From: Halomonas sp. ALS9
GTDB lineage: Bacteria; Pseudomonadota; Gammaproteobacteria; Pseudomonadales; Halomonadaceae
Assembly (NCBI RefSeq): GCF_001651035.1
Contig: NZ_LXRG01000110.1
Location: forward strand, 186,001-250,000
Reading direction: 5' to 3'
Length of the DNA stretch: 64,000 nucleotides
Each line of letters opens with the position of its first letter. The first letter of the stretch is position 1. Under the pieces are notes generated by a model. That model saw only the letters and a program-made list of their open reading frames with translations, did not search any database and had not been told where the DNA came from. Of the stretch, positions 9,179 to 18,027 are shown piece by piece. Made by a program: the position numbers and the translations under genes.

Positions 9179-10603
9179 TTAGGCAGCTTGTGGCGCTGAA
9201 TGGCTGATGGCCTCACGACGCTTAACGGTCATGTACACATTGAACGCCATGATCAGCATGCCGGTGACCCAGAAGAGGCCGCCGATTAAGCGAACAAAGT
9301 AGCCCGGTGCGCTGGCTTCAACGGATTCAACAAAGGTGTACATCAAGGTGCCGTCAGGGTTGATCGCACGCCACATCAGGCCCTGTAAAATACCGTTAAC
9401 CCACATGGAGGCGATGTACAGCACGGTGCCGATCGTGGCTAGCCAGAAGTGCACGGCAATCAGGTTGACCGAGTACATTTCCGTGCGACCAAAGACGCGT
9501 GGGATCAAGTGATACATCGAGCCGATGGTGATCATCGCTACCCAGCCCAGCGCGCCGGAGTGAACGTGGCCAATCGTCCAGTCAGTGTAGTGCGACAGCG
9601 CGTTGACGGTCTTAATCGCCATCATCGGACCTTCAAAGGTGGACATGCCGTAGAACGACAGCGCCACCACCAAAAAGCGTAGCGTGGGATCCGTGCGCAG
9701 TTTATGCCAAGCCCCTGACAGGGTCATCATGCCGTTGATCATGCCGCCCCAGGAGGGTGCCAGCAGAATAATCGACATAATCATACCCAGCGACTGTGCC
9801 CAGTTAGGCAGCGCGGTGTAGTGCAGGTGGTGAGGGCCTGCCCACATGTAGATCATGATCAATGCCCAGAAATGGACGATTGAGAGGCGGTAAGAGTAGA
9901 TCGGACGCTCAGCCTGCTTCGGCACGAAGTAGTACATCATGCCCAGGAAGCCTGCGGTCAGGAAGAAGCCCACCGCGTTGTGTCCATACCACCACTGCAC
10001 CATCGCATCCACCGCACCGGCGTAGATCGAGGTGGAGTACATCGGGGTCACAGGGATCGCCGCGTTGTTGACGATATGCAGCACCGCAACGGTCAAAATA
10101 AACGCTGCAAAGAACCAGTTCGCCACATAAATGTGCGGCGTAGTGCGTTTTTTGATCGTCATTAGGAACACGATGGCATAGCTGATCCATACGACCGCGA
10201 TCAAAATGTTGATCGGCCACTCCAGCTCAGCGTACTCCTTAGTCGTGGTGTAGCCCATTGGCAGCGACACGACTGCTGAAATGATGACCGCCTGCCAGCC
10301 CCAGAACGTAAAGGCCGCTAACTTGTCAGAGAAAAGCCGTGTCTGACAGGTGCGCTGGACAACGTAGTACGACGTGGCAAAGAGCGCCGAACCGCCAAAG
10401 GCGAAAATTACGGCGTTAGTGTGCAACGGACGCAGGCGCCCAAAGCTAGTCCAAGGTAGGCCAAGGTTTAGTTGCGGCCAAACCAGTTGCGAGGCGAGGA
10501 TGACACCCACTGTCATTCCCACAATGCCCCACACAACGGTCATAATCGCGAACTGCCGAACTACCTTGTAGTTGTAGGTCGGGTGTTCAAATGCTGTGCT
10601 CAT
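9179..10603 (-). CDS. ccoN: cbb3-type cytochrome c oxidase subunit I
   Basis: CcoN is the catalytic haem-copper subunit of the high-affinity proton-pumping cbb3 oxidase. The 474 residues form about 12 membrane helices. Conserved histidines appear in [10 protein letters not shown], the [11 protein letters not shown] loop, [12 protein letters not shown] (CuB ligands) and [14 protein letters not shown] (haem ligands). It is first of the ccoNOQP operon; ATG at 10603. No canonical TTGAT-N4-ATCAA site is visible in the 160 bases upstream, although TTGA/TCAA half-sites occur around 10670-10700. Confidence 0.97.
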   Translation of the reverse strand: MSTAFEHPTYNYKVVRQFAIMTVVWGIVGMTVGVILASQLVWPQLNLGLPWTSFGRLRPLHTNAVIFAFGGSALFATSYYVVQRTCQTRLFSDKLAAFTFWGWQAVIISAVVSLPMGYTTTKEYAELEWPINILIAVVWISYAIVFLMTIKKRTTPHIYVANWFFAAFILTVAVLHIVNNAAIPVTPMYSTSIYAGAVDAMVQWWYGHNAVGFFLTAGFLGMMYYFVPKQAERPIYSYRLSIVHFWALIMIYMWAGPHHLHYTALPNWAQSLGMIMSIILLAPSWGGMINGMMTLSGAWHKLRTDPTLRFLVVALSFYGMSTFEGPMMAIKTVNALSHYTDWTIGHVHSGALGWVAMITIGSMYHLIPRVFGRTEMYSVNLIAVHFWLATIGTVLYIASMWVNGILQGLMWRAINPDGTLMYTFVESVEASAPGYFVRLIGGLFWVTGMLIMAFNVYMTVKRREAISHSAPQAA

Positions 10604-10767
10604 GTCATGTTCCCATCGAACGCGGTTAGGGGGTAACCCGTGGCATTTTGCACGGGTGCGGCCACCCGCTTGATGATGCAGGTCAAGATCCGGTCAAGAT
10701 TCTAGCGCAGCAGAGGCTTAACCTGAACACACCAATTGGTTAAAGACTGAATTATTAGGAGCGGTGG

Positions 10768-11574
10768 GTGTCACATTACGCTTTGTCTGGATATATCGAA
10801 GTGCCTCCCCAGGCATTAAAAGAGGCCCTTAAGCGCCAGCCAAACGGCGCTTTCCTGGTGCAGGGCATGGGGCCGTTGGCCGTCCATGGTCAAGCCAGGC
10901 TAGGGCGATTGCTGTTTGCCCATGGCGCAGGGGCGGGTCAGCAGTCTCCCTTCATGCGTCAATTTGTCACCTCGCTGGCTGGTCGGGGTGTTCAGGTTTT
11001 ATGTGTTGATTTCCCCTATATGCAACAAATGCAGGAAACCGGCAAACGCCGACCACCGCCTCCTATCGCCCAGACCCTCGACCAGTTTTCTCAGTGGTAC
11101 GCACTGCTGAATTCTCTGTTTGAAGGGCCGTTATGGGTTGGTGGCAAATCGATGGGTGGCCGCGTGGCGACCCTATTGGCCAGTCAACCGCTAGCCAGTC
11201 AGCAGTTAGCGAGTCAACAACTAGCCAATCAACAGCGAGCCAGCAAAGAGCCATGCCCGGGTGGAGTGCCCGGCGTAGTCGTCGCTGGTTACCCGTTTCA
11301 TCCCACCAAAGCGCCGGACAAGCTGCGCCTGGATCACTGGCCTGCGATTGCTTGCCCTATGCTGATTTTACAAGGCGAGCGTGACCCCTTTGGTACCCGG
11401 GAAGAGGTGGCTGGCTATGCGTTGCCGCCAAACGCACAGCTCAGTTGGTTAAAAGATGGTGACCACGATTTTAAGCCGCGGCGCTCTTCTGGACTAAATC
11501 AAACGGTTTTGATTGACGAAGCTACCCAGATTGCGGCATCCTTCGTCCGCGCTCAAACGCCAGACGCTGAGTGA
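10768..11574 (+). CDS. Alpha/beta hydrolase (KANL3/Tex30-like)
   Basis: A 268-residue cytoplasmic alpha/beta hydrolase of unknown substrate. GRLLFAHGAGAG gives the oxyanion-hole region, WVGGKSMGGRVA the nucleophile elbow (G-x-S-x-G, Ser), LILQGERDPFG a candidate acid and DGDHDF the catalytic His region. The pattern matches the small KANL3/Tex30-type hydrolases, in which no reaction is generally assigned. GTG start at 10768 with AGGAG 6 bases before. Between the nucleophile and the next core strand an in-frame LASQx repeat (about residues 137-161) inserts into a loop. It is divergent from ccoN. Confidence 0.8.
   Translation: MSHYALSGYIEVPPQALKEALKRQPNGAFLVQGMGPLAVHGQARLGRLLFAHGAGAGQQSPFMRQFVTSLAGRGVQVLCVDFPYMQQMQETGKRRPPPPIAQTLDQFSQWYALLNSLFEGPLWVGGKSMGGRVATLLASQPLASQQLASQQLANQQRASKEPCPGGVPGVVVAGYPFHPTKAPDKLRLDHWPAIACPMLILQGERDPFGTREEVAGYALPPNAQLSWLKDGDHDFKPRRSSGLNQTVLIDEATQIAASFVRAQTPDAE
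11176..11250 (+). repeat. In-frame 15-bp tandem repeat inside the hydrolase
   Basis: Five consecutive 15-base units (11176, 11191, 11206, 11221, 11236) with drift encode LASQP, LASQQ, LASQQ, LANQQ and RASKE. The units follow the codon frame, so expansion or contraction would keep the protein in frame. Confidence 0.85.
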
Positions 11575-11676
11575 AGAGCTTCGCAACTTGGATTAAAGCA
11601 ACACACTGGTTTAAATAGCTGATTTTAGAAGTAGTTCTTAAAACCAGTTTTAAACACAGTTTTTGATCCAAGCAGG

Positions 11677-11704
11677 TTGACTTCCCTCAAGTATTCGGTA
11701 GAAT
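11677..11704 (+). promoter_or_regulatory. Sigma-70-type promoter of the tRNA array
   Basis: TTGACT at 11677-11682 and TAGAAT at 11699-11704 are separated by 16 bases, and transcription would begin about 13 bases before the first tRNA. It is the best promoter-like pair in front of the array. Confidence 0.6.
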
Positions 11705-11723
11705 GCAGCGCCACGTGACCAGC

Positions 11724-11799
11724 GGGTGGTTAGCTCAGTTGGGAGAGCACCAGCCTTACAAGCTGGGGGTCACTGGTTCGAACCCAGTACCACCCACCA
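11724..11799 (+). tRNA. tRNA-Val (TAC), first copy
   Basis: A 76-base cloverleaf with acceptor stem GGGTGGT/ACCACCC, anticodon TAC in the loop CCTTACAAG, T-loop GGTTCGAAC and encoded CCA at 11797-11799. It decodes valine GTA/GTG codons. Identical to the copy at 12145. Confidence 0.97.
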
Positions 11800-11869
11800 T
11801 GTTTAGTAATGACTAAAATGGGTTGGAAGCGTGTAGTGGAAAGTATGATTAAGCTTTGATGTGCATAAC

Positions 11870-11946
11870 GGACCGGTAGTTCAGTCGGTTAGAATGCCGG
11901 CCTGTCACGCCGGAGGTCGCGAGTTCGAGTCTCGTCCGGTCCGCCA
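11870..11946 (+). tRNA. tRNA-Asp (GTC), first copy
   Basis: A 77-base cloverleaf with acceptor GGACCGG/CCGGTCC, discriminator G, anticodon GTC in CCTGTCACG, T-loop AGTTCGAGT and encoded CCA. The three tRNA-Asp genes in this array are identical. Confidence 0.97.
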
Positions 11947-12015
11947 ACATCAATTCATATCTGCTTAAGCTAGCTGTTTAAATGCGGTTGTTTGAAAAAG
12001 CTGTTATCGCAATTC

Positions 12016-12092
12016 GGACCGGTAGTTCAGTCGGTTAGAATGCCGGCCTGTCACGCCGGAGGTCGCGAGTTCGAGTCTCGTCCGGTCCGCCA
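12016..12092 (+). tRNA. tRNA-Asp (GTC), second copy
   Basis: Identical 77-base copy of the preceding tRNA-Asp with GTC anticodon and encoded CCA; spacer of 69 bases to the first copy. Confidence 0.97.
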
Positions 12093-12144
12093 CGATAACT
12101 GCTAAGCTGAATTGGTAAGCATAGCAAATACTTACCAATAGATT

Positions 12145-12220
12145 GGGTGGTTAGCTCAGTTGGGAGAGCACCAGCCTTACAAGCTGGGGGTCACTGGTTC
12201 GAACCCAGTACCACCCACCA
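12145..12220 (+). tRNA. tRNA-Val (TAC), second copy
   Basis: Identical 76-base copy of the tRNA-Val at 11724, anticodon TAC, encoded CCA at 12218-12220. Confidence 0.97.
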
Positions 12221-12297
12221 TCGCCTACCCTTTGGAAGCGCCTCTGAACCGCTTGTAAATGTTAGCTTTGATGGTTGTTGTAGAAATGCTTTAACGT

Positions 12298-12374
12298 GGA
12301 CCGGTAGTTCAGTCGGTTAGAATGCCGGCCTGTCACGCCGGAGGTCGCGAGTTCGAGTCTCGTCCGGTCCGCCA
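12298..12374 (+). tRNA. tRNA-Asp (GTC), third copy
   Basis: Third identical 77-base tRNA-Asp, anticodon GTC, encoded CCA. Last tRNA before the terminator at about 12440. Confidence 0.97.
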
Positions 12375-12439
12375 TTAAGCATCTTGTTGTTAGCCATTTG
12401 TGTTGTTAGCAACATATCGGCATTAGCCGAACGAATCCT

Positions 12440-12470
12440 AAAAAGCCCGGATCATTGATCCGGGCTTTTT
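12440..12470 (+). terminator. Terminator after the tRNA array, probably bidirectional
   Basis: AGCCCGGATC (12444-12453) pairs with GATCCGGGCT (12457-12466) around an ATT loop, followed by a T run on plus and preceded by a run of A, so it also works on the minus strand for the convergent glcG-like gene ending at 12499. Confidence 0.92.
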
Positions 12471-12498
12471 CGTATGTCTGCGCTTTAATTTGCCGCTT

Positions 12499-12903
12499 TT
12501 AGCCGGTGATAGCGGCAACGCCTGCTTTAGCAACCTGCACATCCTGGTCGGGCTTTACGCCGGAAATGCCCACCGCGCCGACCACATGGCCGTCAACAGT
12601 GATCGGGACGCCGCCGGAAAGCAGGCCTTGCAGCGGTGCGGTTACAAACGCCGTGCGTCCGCCATTGATCATCTCTTCAAATACCTGGGTTTCCTTACGA
12701 CCTAGCGCTGCACTGCGCGCCTTGTGCGTCGCGACTTCGGCACTGAAAGGGGCGGCGCCATCCAAACGACGAAGCGCCAGCAGATGACCGCCATCGTCGG
12801 TCACTGCGATGGTCACCGGCCAGCTATTGCTGTCAGCCTCTTTCTGCGCAGCGTCTAGAACGTTGATCACATCGGCTTGAGCAAGAATAGCTTTTGTTTG
12901 CAT
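12499..12903 (-). CDS. glcG: GlcG/HbpS-family haem-binding-like protein
   Basis: A 134-residue GlcG/HbpS (DUF336) protein. The family fold is recognised from VTIAVTDDGGHLLALRRLDGA, HKARSAALGRKE and the Gly-rich LLSGGVPITVDGHVVGAVGISG. GlcG is often encoded with glycolate oxidase but its role is not established; some relatives bind haem. It lies about 80 bases after glcF on the same strand, so it probably belongs to the glc operon. The C-terminus is short (ends VAAITG), normal for this family. Confidence 0.85.
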   Translation of the reverse strand: MQTKAILAQADVINVLDAAQKEADSNSWPVTIAVTDDGGHLLALRRLDGAAPFSAEVATHKARSAALGRKETQVFEEMINGGRTAFVTAPLQGLLSGGVPITVDGHVVGAVGISGVKPDQDVQVAKAGVAAITG

Positions 12904-12981
12904 GTTTAATTCCTTGTTAAGGGGGGGAGTAAAGTGGCCGCGCTGTTAAAAGTCAGCGTGGCCTAGCGTTAAATTTCAATG

Positions 12982-14214
12982 CTAAGTGAGCGCTGCATCG
13001 ACGATCTCTACCCAATGACGTACCGGCGTGCGATGGGCGCCTGCCAAGTGGGTCTGGCAGCCGATATTTGCCGTTACGATCACCTCGGGGTCACCGGCTT
13101 CCAGTGCATTGAGCTTATTGTCACGTAGTTGGGTGGCCAGTTCAGGCTGGGTGATCGAGTAGGTGCCCGCCGAGCCGCAGCATAGATGAGCATCTTGCAC
13201 CGGGGTTAATGAAAAACCAAGCTTGCTCAGGACGCCTTCAACCGCGCCGTTAAGCTTTTGAGCGTGCTGCAGCGTACAAGGGCAGTGGAACGCCAGGCGT
13301 TGTGAGGCGGTGACATTCAATGTGTCTAGCGGCTCATCGCGCAAAATCTCGACAATATCTTTGGCTAGAGCGCTGACTTTCTGCGCTTTTGCGGCGTAAG
13401 CGGGATCATCTTTGAGCATGTCGCCATACTCTTTGACAAAAGCGCCGCAGCCGCTGGCGGTTTGAACAATGGCTTCGGTGCCTTGTTCGATATACGGCCA
13501 CCAGGCATCAATATTGGCGCGCATACGCGCACGTCCATCGTTCTGAGCGTTGAGGTGAAAATCAACGGCGCCGCAGCAGCCTGCTTCAGCCACCGGCGTG
13601 ACGCTAATGCCGAGCCGGTCAAGAATCCGTGCAGTGGCTGCATTGGTATTGGGTGACAGCCCCGGCTGTACGCAGCCTTCCAGCATTAACACCTGCCGGG
13701 TATGGCGGTTGGTATCAGGGCGCACGCCGGCATCGACCGGGGCGGCGGGCATTTTGCTGCGCAATTTGCCAGGCACCAGCGGTTTAAAGGTTTGCCCCAG
13801 CTTGAGCAGTGCCTGAAAGCGCTTGGGGTCGACCAACATCTTGCGTAGCGCATAGCGCTGGGCACGTTCGGCCGCCGGGCGGGGCACACGGCGCTCAATT
13901 TCGGCACGGCCAATGTTGAGCAGCTTGTGGTACTCCACGCCCGAGGGGCAGGTGGTTTCACAGTTAAGGCAGGTCAAGCAACGATCAAGATGCAGGCGCG
14001 TCTCGTCGGTGACCTGATCGTCATCGTCGCGGCTCTCCAGCAGCTCCTTCATTAGATAGATACGCCCGCGGGGGCCATCGCGCTCATCGCCCAATAGCTG
14101 GTAAGTCGGGCAGGTGGCATTACAGAATCCGCAGTGAACGCAGGTGCGCAAAATGCGCTCCGCTTCCTGGATATGCGGCTTCTGAAGGTCGGCATCGGTA
14201 AAGTGCGTCTGCAT
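12982..14214 (-). CDS. glcF: Glycolate oxidase iron-sulfur subunit
   Basis: GlcF is the Fe-S subunit of membrane-associated glycolate oxidase, which turns glycolate into glyoxylate. Two [4Fe-4S] motifs lie at C25-C28-C31-C35 (CVHCGFCNATC) and C80-C83-C86-C90 (CLTCLNCETTC). Two CCG-type cysteine domains follow, with EAGCCGAVDFHL and HLCCGSAGTYS. The 410 residues match the family length. It starts 14 bases after glcE. Confidence 0.96.
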   Translation of the reverse strand: MQTHFTDADLQKPHIQEAERILRTCVHCGFCNATCPTYQLLGDERDGPRGRIYLMKELLESRDDDDQVTDETRLHLDRCLTCLNCETTCPSGVEYHKLLNIGRAEIERRVPRPAAERAQRYALRKMLVDPKRFQALLKLGQTFKPLVPGKLRSKMPAAPVDAGVRPDTNRHTRQVLMLEGCVQPGLSPNTNAATARILDRLGISVTPVAEAGCCGAVDFHLNAQNDGRARMRANIDAWWPYIEQGTEAIVQTASGCGAFVKEYGDMLKDDPAYAAKAQKVSALAKDIVEILRDEPLDTLNVTASQRLAFHCPCTLQHAQKLNGAVEGVLSKLGFSLTPVQDAHLCCGSAGTYSITQPELATQLRDNKLNALEAGDPEVIVTANIGCQTHLAGAHRTPVRHWVEIVDAALT

Positions 14215-14228
14215 GTCAGCTCTCCTGA

Positions 14229-15323
14229 TTAAAACGCCGCATAAAGACGACCGGGGTTAAAAATGCCATGGGCATCCAGCTCCGCCTTTAGATTTCGATG
14301 ATATTTTTCCACCACGGCATTGAGCGGTGTGAACGGCTCTATGGCGCCCCCTTGCGCCTGTGGGGTATAGCAAGTGGCATGACCACCCACTGCAGCACAG
14401 GCGGCGCGGAGAGTGTCGGCATCCAGGACTGTTTTCACCCAGCGCTGACTGCCCGCCCAATCGTAAAAAATATCGGTTTCGGGAATATCCAGCGCCAGCG
14501 GTGCGGTGTTAGGCGGTAGTGACAACCGCCACAGCGCTTGACCGTCGTTACAGGCAAAGAAAGCGTGAGAATGGTCGCGCAGCTCGCGCCAGAAATCGGC
14601 GCTAAGCGGTTCGCCGCCTAGGCTTGCCTGAGTCGCGCTGACAGAGCTTTTGCCGCCTTCCAAGCGCAAAAACAGTTCACCGTGGTGCCAAGCGGCAGCG
14701 GTAATCGGTAGCGGCTTTCTACCCAGCTCGGCGAGTTTTTTGAGTGCCTCATCCAGCCCCACGGCTAAGCGAAGGCTGTGAGTCGCGGTGGGAATAGGCA
14801 GCACTTTAAACGAGATGTCGGTCAATACGCCGAGCGTGCCCTGGGCGCCTGCCATCAGACGCGACAGGTCGTAACCGGCGACATTTTTCATTACTTCGCC
14901 GCCAAAGCGGAGCAGCTTGCCCTCTTGGGTGATGATTCGCGTGCCCAGCACAAAGTCACGCGCAGCACCTGCCCAGGGGCGGCGTGGGCCGGAGAGGCCG
15001 GTGGCCACAGCGCCGCCAATGGTAGACGCTTCACCAAACATGGGCGGCTCAAAGCCCAGCATTTGGTGCTTCTCCGCCAGTACTTCCTGCAAGTCACTAA
15101 GCCGCGTGCCAGCGCGCACGGTGACCACCAGCTCCACCGGGTCGTAGCTGACAATGCCACTGTGTCCGGCCATCTGTAGTGCTTGACCTTCTACCGGTCG
15201 GCCATAAAAGGCGCGGGTATCGCCACCTACAATGCGTAGCGGTGTGCGTGCGTCATAGGCGCTGCGGACCTGTTCACACAAGGCGTCAGCGATATCGCGG
15301 TCGGCAATCGCTCGTTCGGTCAT
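14229..15323 (-). CDS. glcE: Glycolate oxidase FAD-binding subunit
   Basis: GlcE is the smaller FAD-binding subunit of glycolate oxidase. It has an FAD PCMH-type domain with VRAGTRLSDLQEVLAEK, PPMFGEASTIGGAVATGLSG and GGEVMKNVAGYDLSRL, the last being typical of GlcE. The C-terminus ends in HGIFNPGRLYA, shared with GlcD-type oxidases. The ATG at 15323 is preceded by GGGAAAG; a GTG four codons upstream is also possible. It lies between glcD (84 bases) and glcF (14 bases). Confidence 0.95.
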   Translation of the reverse strand: MTERAIADRDIADALCEQVRSAYDARTPLRIVGGDTRAFYGRPVEGQALQMAGHSGIVSYDPVELVVTVRAGTRLSDLQEVLAEKHQMLGFEPPMFGEASTIGGAVATGLSGPRRPWAGAARDFVLGTRIITQEGKLLRFGGEVMKNVAGYDLSRLMAGAQGTLGVLTDISFKVLPIPTATHSLRLAVGLDEALKKLAELGRKPLPITAAAWHHGELFLRLEGGKSSVSATQASLGGEPLSADFWRELRDHSHAFFACNDGQALWRLSLPPNTAPLALDIPETDIFYDWAGSQRWVKTVLDADTLRAACAAVGGHATCYTPQAQGGAIEPFTPLNAVVEKYHRNLKAELDAHGIFNPGRLYAAF

Positions 15324-15407
15324 GGTCTTTCCCACTATTGGTCTTTTCCATTATTCGTTTTGGCTAATTATTATCTTGGCCGTCTTTTTACTTAACTTGG
15401 CTCGTAA

Positions 15408-16907
15408 CTAGAAGCGCGGCAGCTCTGGGTGCGGTAGTTCGTTGTTATGCACATGCATAGCGCCAAACTCGGCGCAGCGCGCCAGCGTCGGGATGTTCTT
15501 ACCCGGGTTGAGCAGCCGCTGTGGATCAAAGGCGGCTTTCAAAGCATGAAAAACGCTGATTTCATCCGCCTGGAATTGGCTGCACATTTGATTGATCTTT
15601 TCGCGCCCAACGCCATGCTCGCCGGTGATCGAGCCGCCCGCGGCCACGCAGAGCTCTAGAATCTTGCCGCCCACCTCTTCGGCAAGCGCCAGCTGACCCT
15701 CTTTGTTGGCATCAAAAAGAATTAGCGGGTGCATATTGCCATCGCCGGCGTGGAACACGTTGGCTACCGACAGACCGCTCTCCTCGGAAAGCGCAGCAAT
15801 GCCTTTAAGCACGCGGGGCAGCTCGCGGCGGGGGATGGTGCCATCCATACAGTAGTAATCTGGCGACATACGACCCACCGCAGGGAAGGCGTTCTTACGC
15901 CCGGCCCAGAACTTGGCGCGCTCGGCTTCATCGCGAGCCTGCTGAATATCGGTGGCGCCCGCGGCTTCCAGTACGCGGCGTACGGTAGCGCAGTCATCAT
16001 CCACGTCGGCTTCAACGCCGTCTAACTCGCAAAGCAGAATTGCTTCGGCTTCCACTGGGTAGCCTGCTTTGATGAAATCTTCTGCAGCTTTGATGGCGAG
16101 TTTGTCCATCATCTCCAGGCCACCGGGAATAATGCCTGCGGCAATAATATCGCCGACGGCGCGACCGGCTTTCTCGATGTCATCGAAGCTCGCCATCAGC
16201 ACTTTTGCGGTTTCCGGCTTGGGCAGCAGCTTGACGGTGATTTCCGTGACGACGCCGAGCATGCCCTCTGAGCCGTTCATCAATGCCAGCAGGTCAAAGC
16301 CCGGCGCATCAAAAGACTCAGCGCCCAGGGTCATGTTCTCGCCCTCAATGGTGAGTACATCGACGCGCATGACGTTATGCACCGTTAGCCCATATTTTAA
16401 GCAGTGCACGCCGCCAGCGTTCTCGGCCACGTTGCCGCCAATGGAGCAGGCAATTTGCGAGGAGGGATCCGGCGCGTAGTAAAGCCCATAAGGTGCCGCA
16501 GCTTCGGAAATGGCCAGATTGCGTACCCCGGGCTGAACCCGCGCCAGACGGGCATCTGGGTCGACTTTGAGGATTTTATTGAAGCGCGACATGACCAGAA
16601 GCACGCCCTGTTCCAGCGGCAGCGCGCCACCGGAAAGCCCGGTGCCCGCGCCGCGGGTGACCACCGGCACGCTAAGCGCATGGCAGCGCTTGAGTAGCGC
16701 TTGAACCTGGGCAAAGGTTTCCGGCAGCGCCACCAGCATTGGCAATACGCGGTAGGCCGCCAGCCCATCGCACTCGAAGGGGCGCAGGTCTTCTTCGCGA
16801 TGCAGTAGCGTCATCTCAGGGATGGCTTGCTGCAGGTCGGTTAAGACCTCGTTTTTATCGCGCTGCACCAGTTTGCCGTCCAGGCGCTCATCAAAGAGGA
16901 TATTCAT
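15408..16907 (-). CDS. glcD: Glycolate oxidase subunit GlcD (FAD-linked)
   Basis: GlcD is the larger FAD-dependent catalytic subunit of glycolate oxidase (FAD_binding_4 plus FAD-oxidase C domain). Visible motifs are RGAGTGLSGGALP, DPSSQIACSIGGNVAENAGG, FHAGDGNMHPL with the metal/substrate histidines, and GEHGVGREK near the C-terminus. The 499 residues match E. coli GlcD. It is first in the glcDEFG operon, and its upstream region is shared with the divergent glcC and holds a TGGT-N3-ACCA operator, so it is probably glycolate-inducible through GlcC. Confidence 0.97.
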   Translation of the reverse strand: MNILFDERLDGKLVQRDKNEVLTDLQQAIPEMTLLHREEDLRPFECDGLAAYRVLPMLVALPETFAQVQALLKRCHALSVPVVTRGAGTGLSGGALPLEQGVLLVMSRFNKILKVDPDARLARVQPGVRNLAISEAAAPYGLYYAPDPSSQIACSIGGNVAENAGGVHCLKYGLTVHNVMRVDVLTIEGENMTLGAESFDAPGFDLLALMNGSEGMLGVVTEITVKLLPKPETAKVLMASFDDIEKAGRAVGDIIAAGIIPGGLEMMDKLAIKAAEDFIKAGYPVEAEAILLCELDGVEADVDDDCATVRRVLEAAGATDIQQARDEAERAKFWAGRKNAFPAVGRMSPDYYCMDGTIPRRELPRVLKGIAALSEESGLSVANVFHAGDGNMHPLILFDANKEGQLALAEEVGGKILELCVAAGGSITGEHGVGREKINQMCSQFQADEISVFHALKAAFDPQRLLNPGKNIPTLARCAEFGAMHVHNNELPHPELPRF

Positions 16908-17056
16908 TACGACATCCCATGCTTATTATCATTAAGGGTAAAGGCTGAAACGGTCTATGTGCCTGTGCTTCACGCGTCAATTCTTTCCACGTGTTTATTT
17001 TTCGCAACGTTAGCTCAATTTGGGCTTTTTTTGCTCGCCTGTCTAGGTCGTGGTGC

Positions 17057-17072
17057 ATTGGTCTGACCAGTA
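17057..17072. promoter_or_regulatory. GlcC-type operator between glcD and glcC
   Basis: ATTGGTCTGACCAGT contains a perfect TGGT-N3-ACCA dyad at 17059-17069, the known operator form of FadR-family GntR regulators such as PdhR, LldR and GlcC. It lies in the divergent glcD/glcC region, about 150 bases before glcD. Nearly the same sequence recurs before the permease at 20474. Confidence 0.75.
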
Positions 17073-17165
17073 ATTAGTCGACTCCGTACGTTGGGAGCGA
17101 AACATAGATGTCTTCTACTGTGAGTAGTGGCAAGCTGTTAAAACAGTTTAACGAGAGTGATTGTC

Positions 17166-17945
17166 ATGCCAGCGGAGAATCAAGCGTTGACACCCGGCCA
17201 GCGAATGCCTGAACACGTGGCCACCCGGCTTGAGCAGCTGATTCTTGATGGGGTTTTTCGCCCCGGCCAATTGCTGCCTTCTGAGCGGCGACTGTGTGAC
17301 CGGCTGGGCGTCTCCCGCGCTTCGCTGCGTGAGGGGTTAAGAATCCTGCGCAGCAAGGGCATTATCGATACCCGCCAGGGCCACGGCTCGACGGTCGCCA
17401 CACTTTTGCCGGTAGGCAACCAGAGCCCGTTGATGCATCTGTTTAAAGACCATCCACGCACGCTGTTTGATCTGTTAGAGGTACGCGCCCTGCTGGAGGG
17501 GGAGTCGGCGCGGTTGGCGGCAAGCCGTGGCACCTCCGCTGACCGGGTGCTGATCACCCGGCGCTATCGCGAAATGGCCGACTATGCGGAAAGCACTGAA
17601 ACCATTGATGTCGAACGTCTAGCGCGACTGGATCACGCCTTCCACCTGGCGGTTTCCCAGGCGTCCCATAATCCAGTGCTGGTGCACACGCTGCAGAGCC
17701 TTACCGATTTACTGCTGAGCTCGGTATTTGCCTCGGTCAAACACCTCTATCACTTGCCAGCACCCAGGGCGATGATCAACCAGCAGCATGCGCAATTGCA
17801 CGCTGCGGTCGTCAGTGGCGACACCGCGCAGGCGGAGCAGGTGGCGCTGGAGCACCTCACCAGTATTACTCAACTGCTGCGCGATTTAGAGGAGGAGCAC
17901 GAACGGCTAGAGCGTTCATCCATGCGCCTTGAAGAGTGGCAGTAG
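17166..17945 (+). CDS. glcC: GntR/FadR-family regulator of glycolate utilisation
   Basis: A 259-residue FadR-type regulator. The N-terminal winged helix (about 14-75) has LPSERRLCDRLGVSRASLREGLRIL and the wing GIIDTRQGHGS; the C-terminal FCD ligand domain has the metal-site pattern DHAFHLAVSQASHN and a final H in HLTSITQLLRDL. Divergence from glcD identifies it as the likely GlcC activator. The ATG at 17166 has GAGAG 8 bases upstream; a GTG three codons earlier lacks a ribosome site. Its effector is presumably glycolate. Confidence 0.88.
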   Translation: MPAENQALTPGQRMPEHVATRLEQLILDGVFRPGQLLPSERRLCDRLGVSRASLREGLRILRSKGIIDTRQGHGSTVATLLPVGNQSPLMHLFKDHPRTLFDLLEVRALLEGESARLAASRGTSADRVLITRRYREMADYAESTETIDVERLARLDHAFHLAVSQASHNPVLVHTLQSLTDLLLSSVFASVKHLYHLPAPRAMINQQHAQLHAAVVSGDTAQAEQVALEHLTSITQLLRDLEEEHERLERSSMRLEEWQ

Positions 17946-17962
17946 TTCAAGCACTAATACAT

Positions 17963-18016
17963 CAACAACGACCATTAATGCACCAACAACAACCATTAAT
18001 AGTTCAACAACAACCC
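17963..18016 (+). repeat. 21-bp tandem repeat before the carbonic anhydrase gene
   Basis: Two full units (17963-17983 and 17984-18004) of the form CAACAACxACCATTAATxxxx and a third partial unit (18005-18016) end just before the ribosome site of the next gene. Read as codons they give only a Thr/Asn/Ser-rich stretch, so I treat them as leader DNA. Confidence 0.75.
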
Positions 18017-18027
18017 AGGAGATCAGC

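Noticed and set aside
10604..10767. FNR/Anr box TTGATGATGCAGGTCAAG before ccoN
   Set aside because: The half-sites are nine bases apart instead of six, so it does not fit the consensus dimer site.
11724..12374. CRISPR-like spaced repeats
   Set aside because: The repeated units are complete tRNA-Val and tRNA-Asp genes; spacer lengths differ and there are no cas genes.
17929..18027. N-terminal extension of the carbonic anhydrase-like protein
   Set aside because: It overlaps the end of glcC, is encoded by a 21-base repeat, and a GTG with AGGAG lies just after it.
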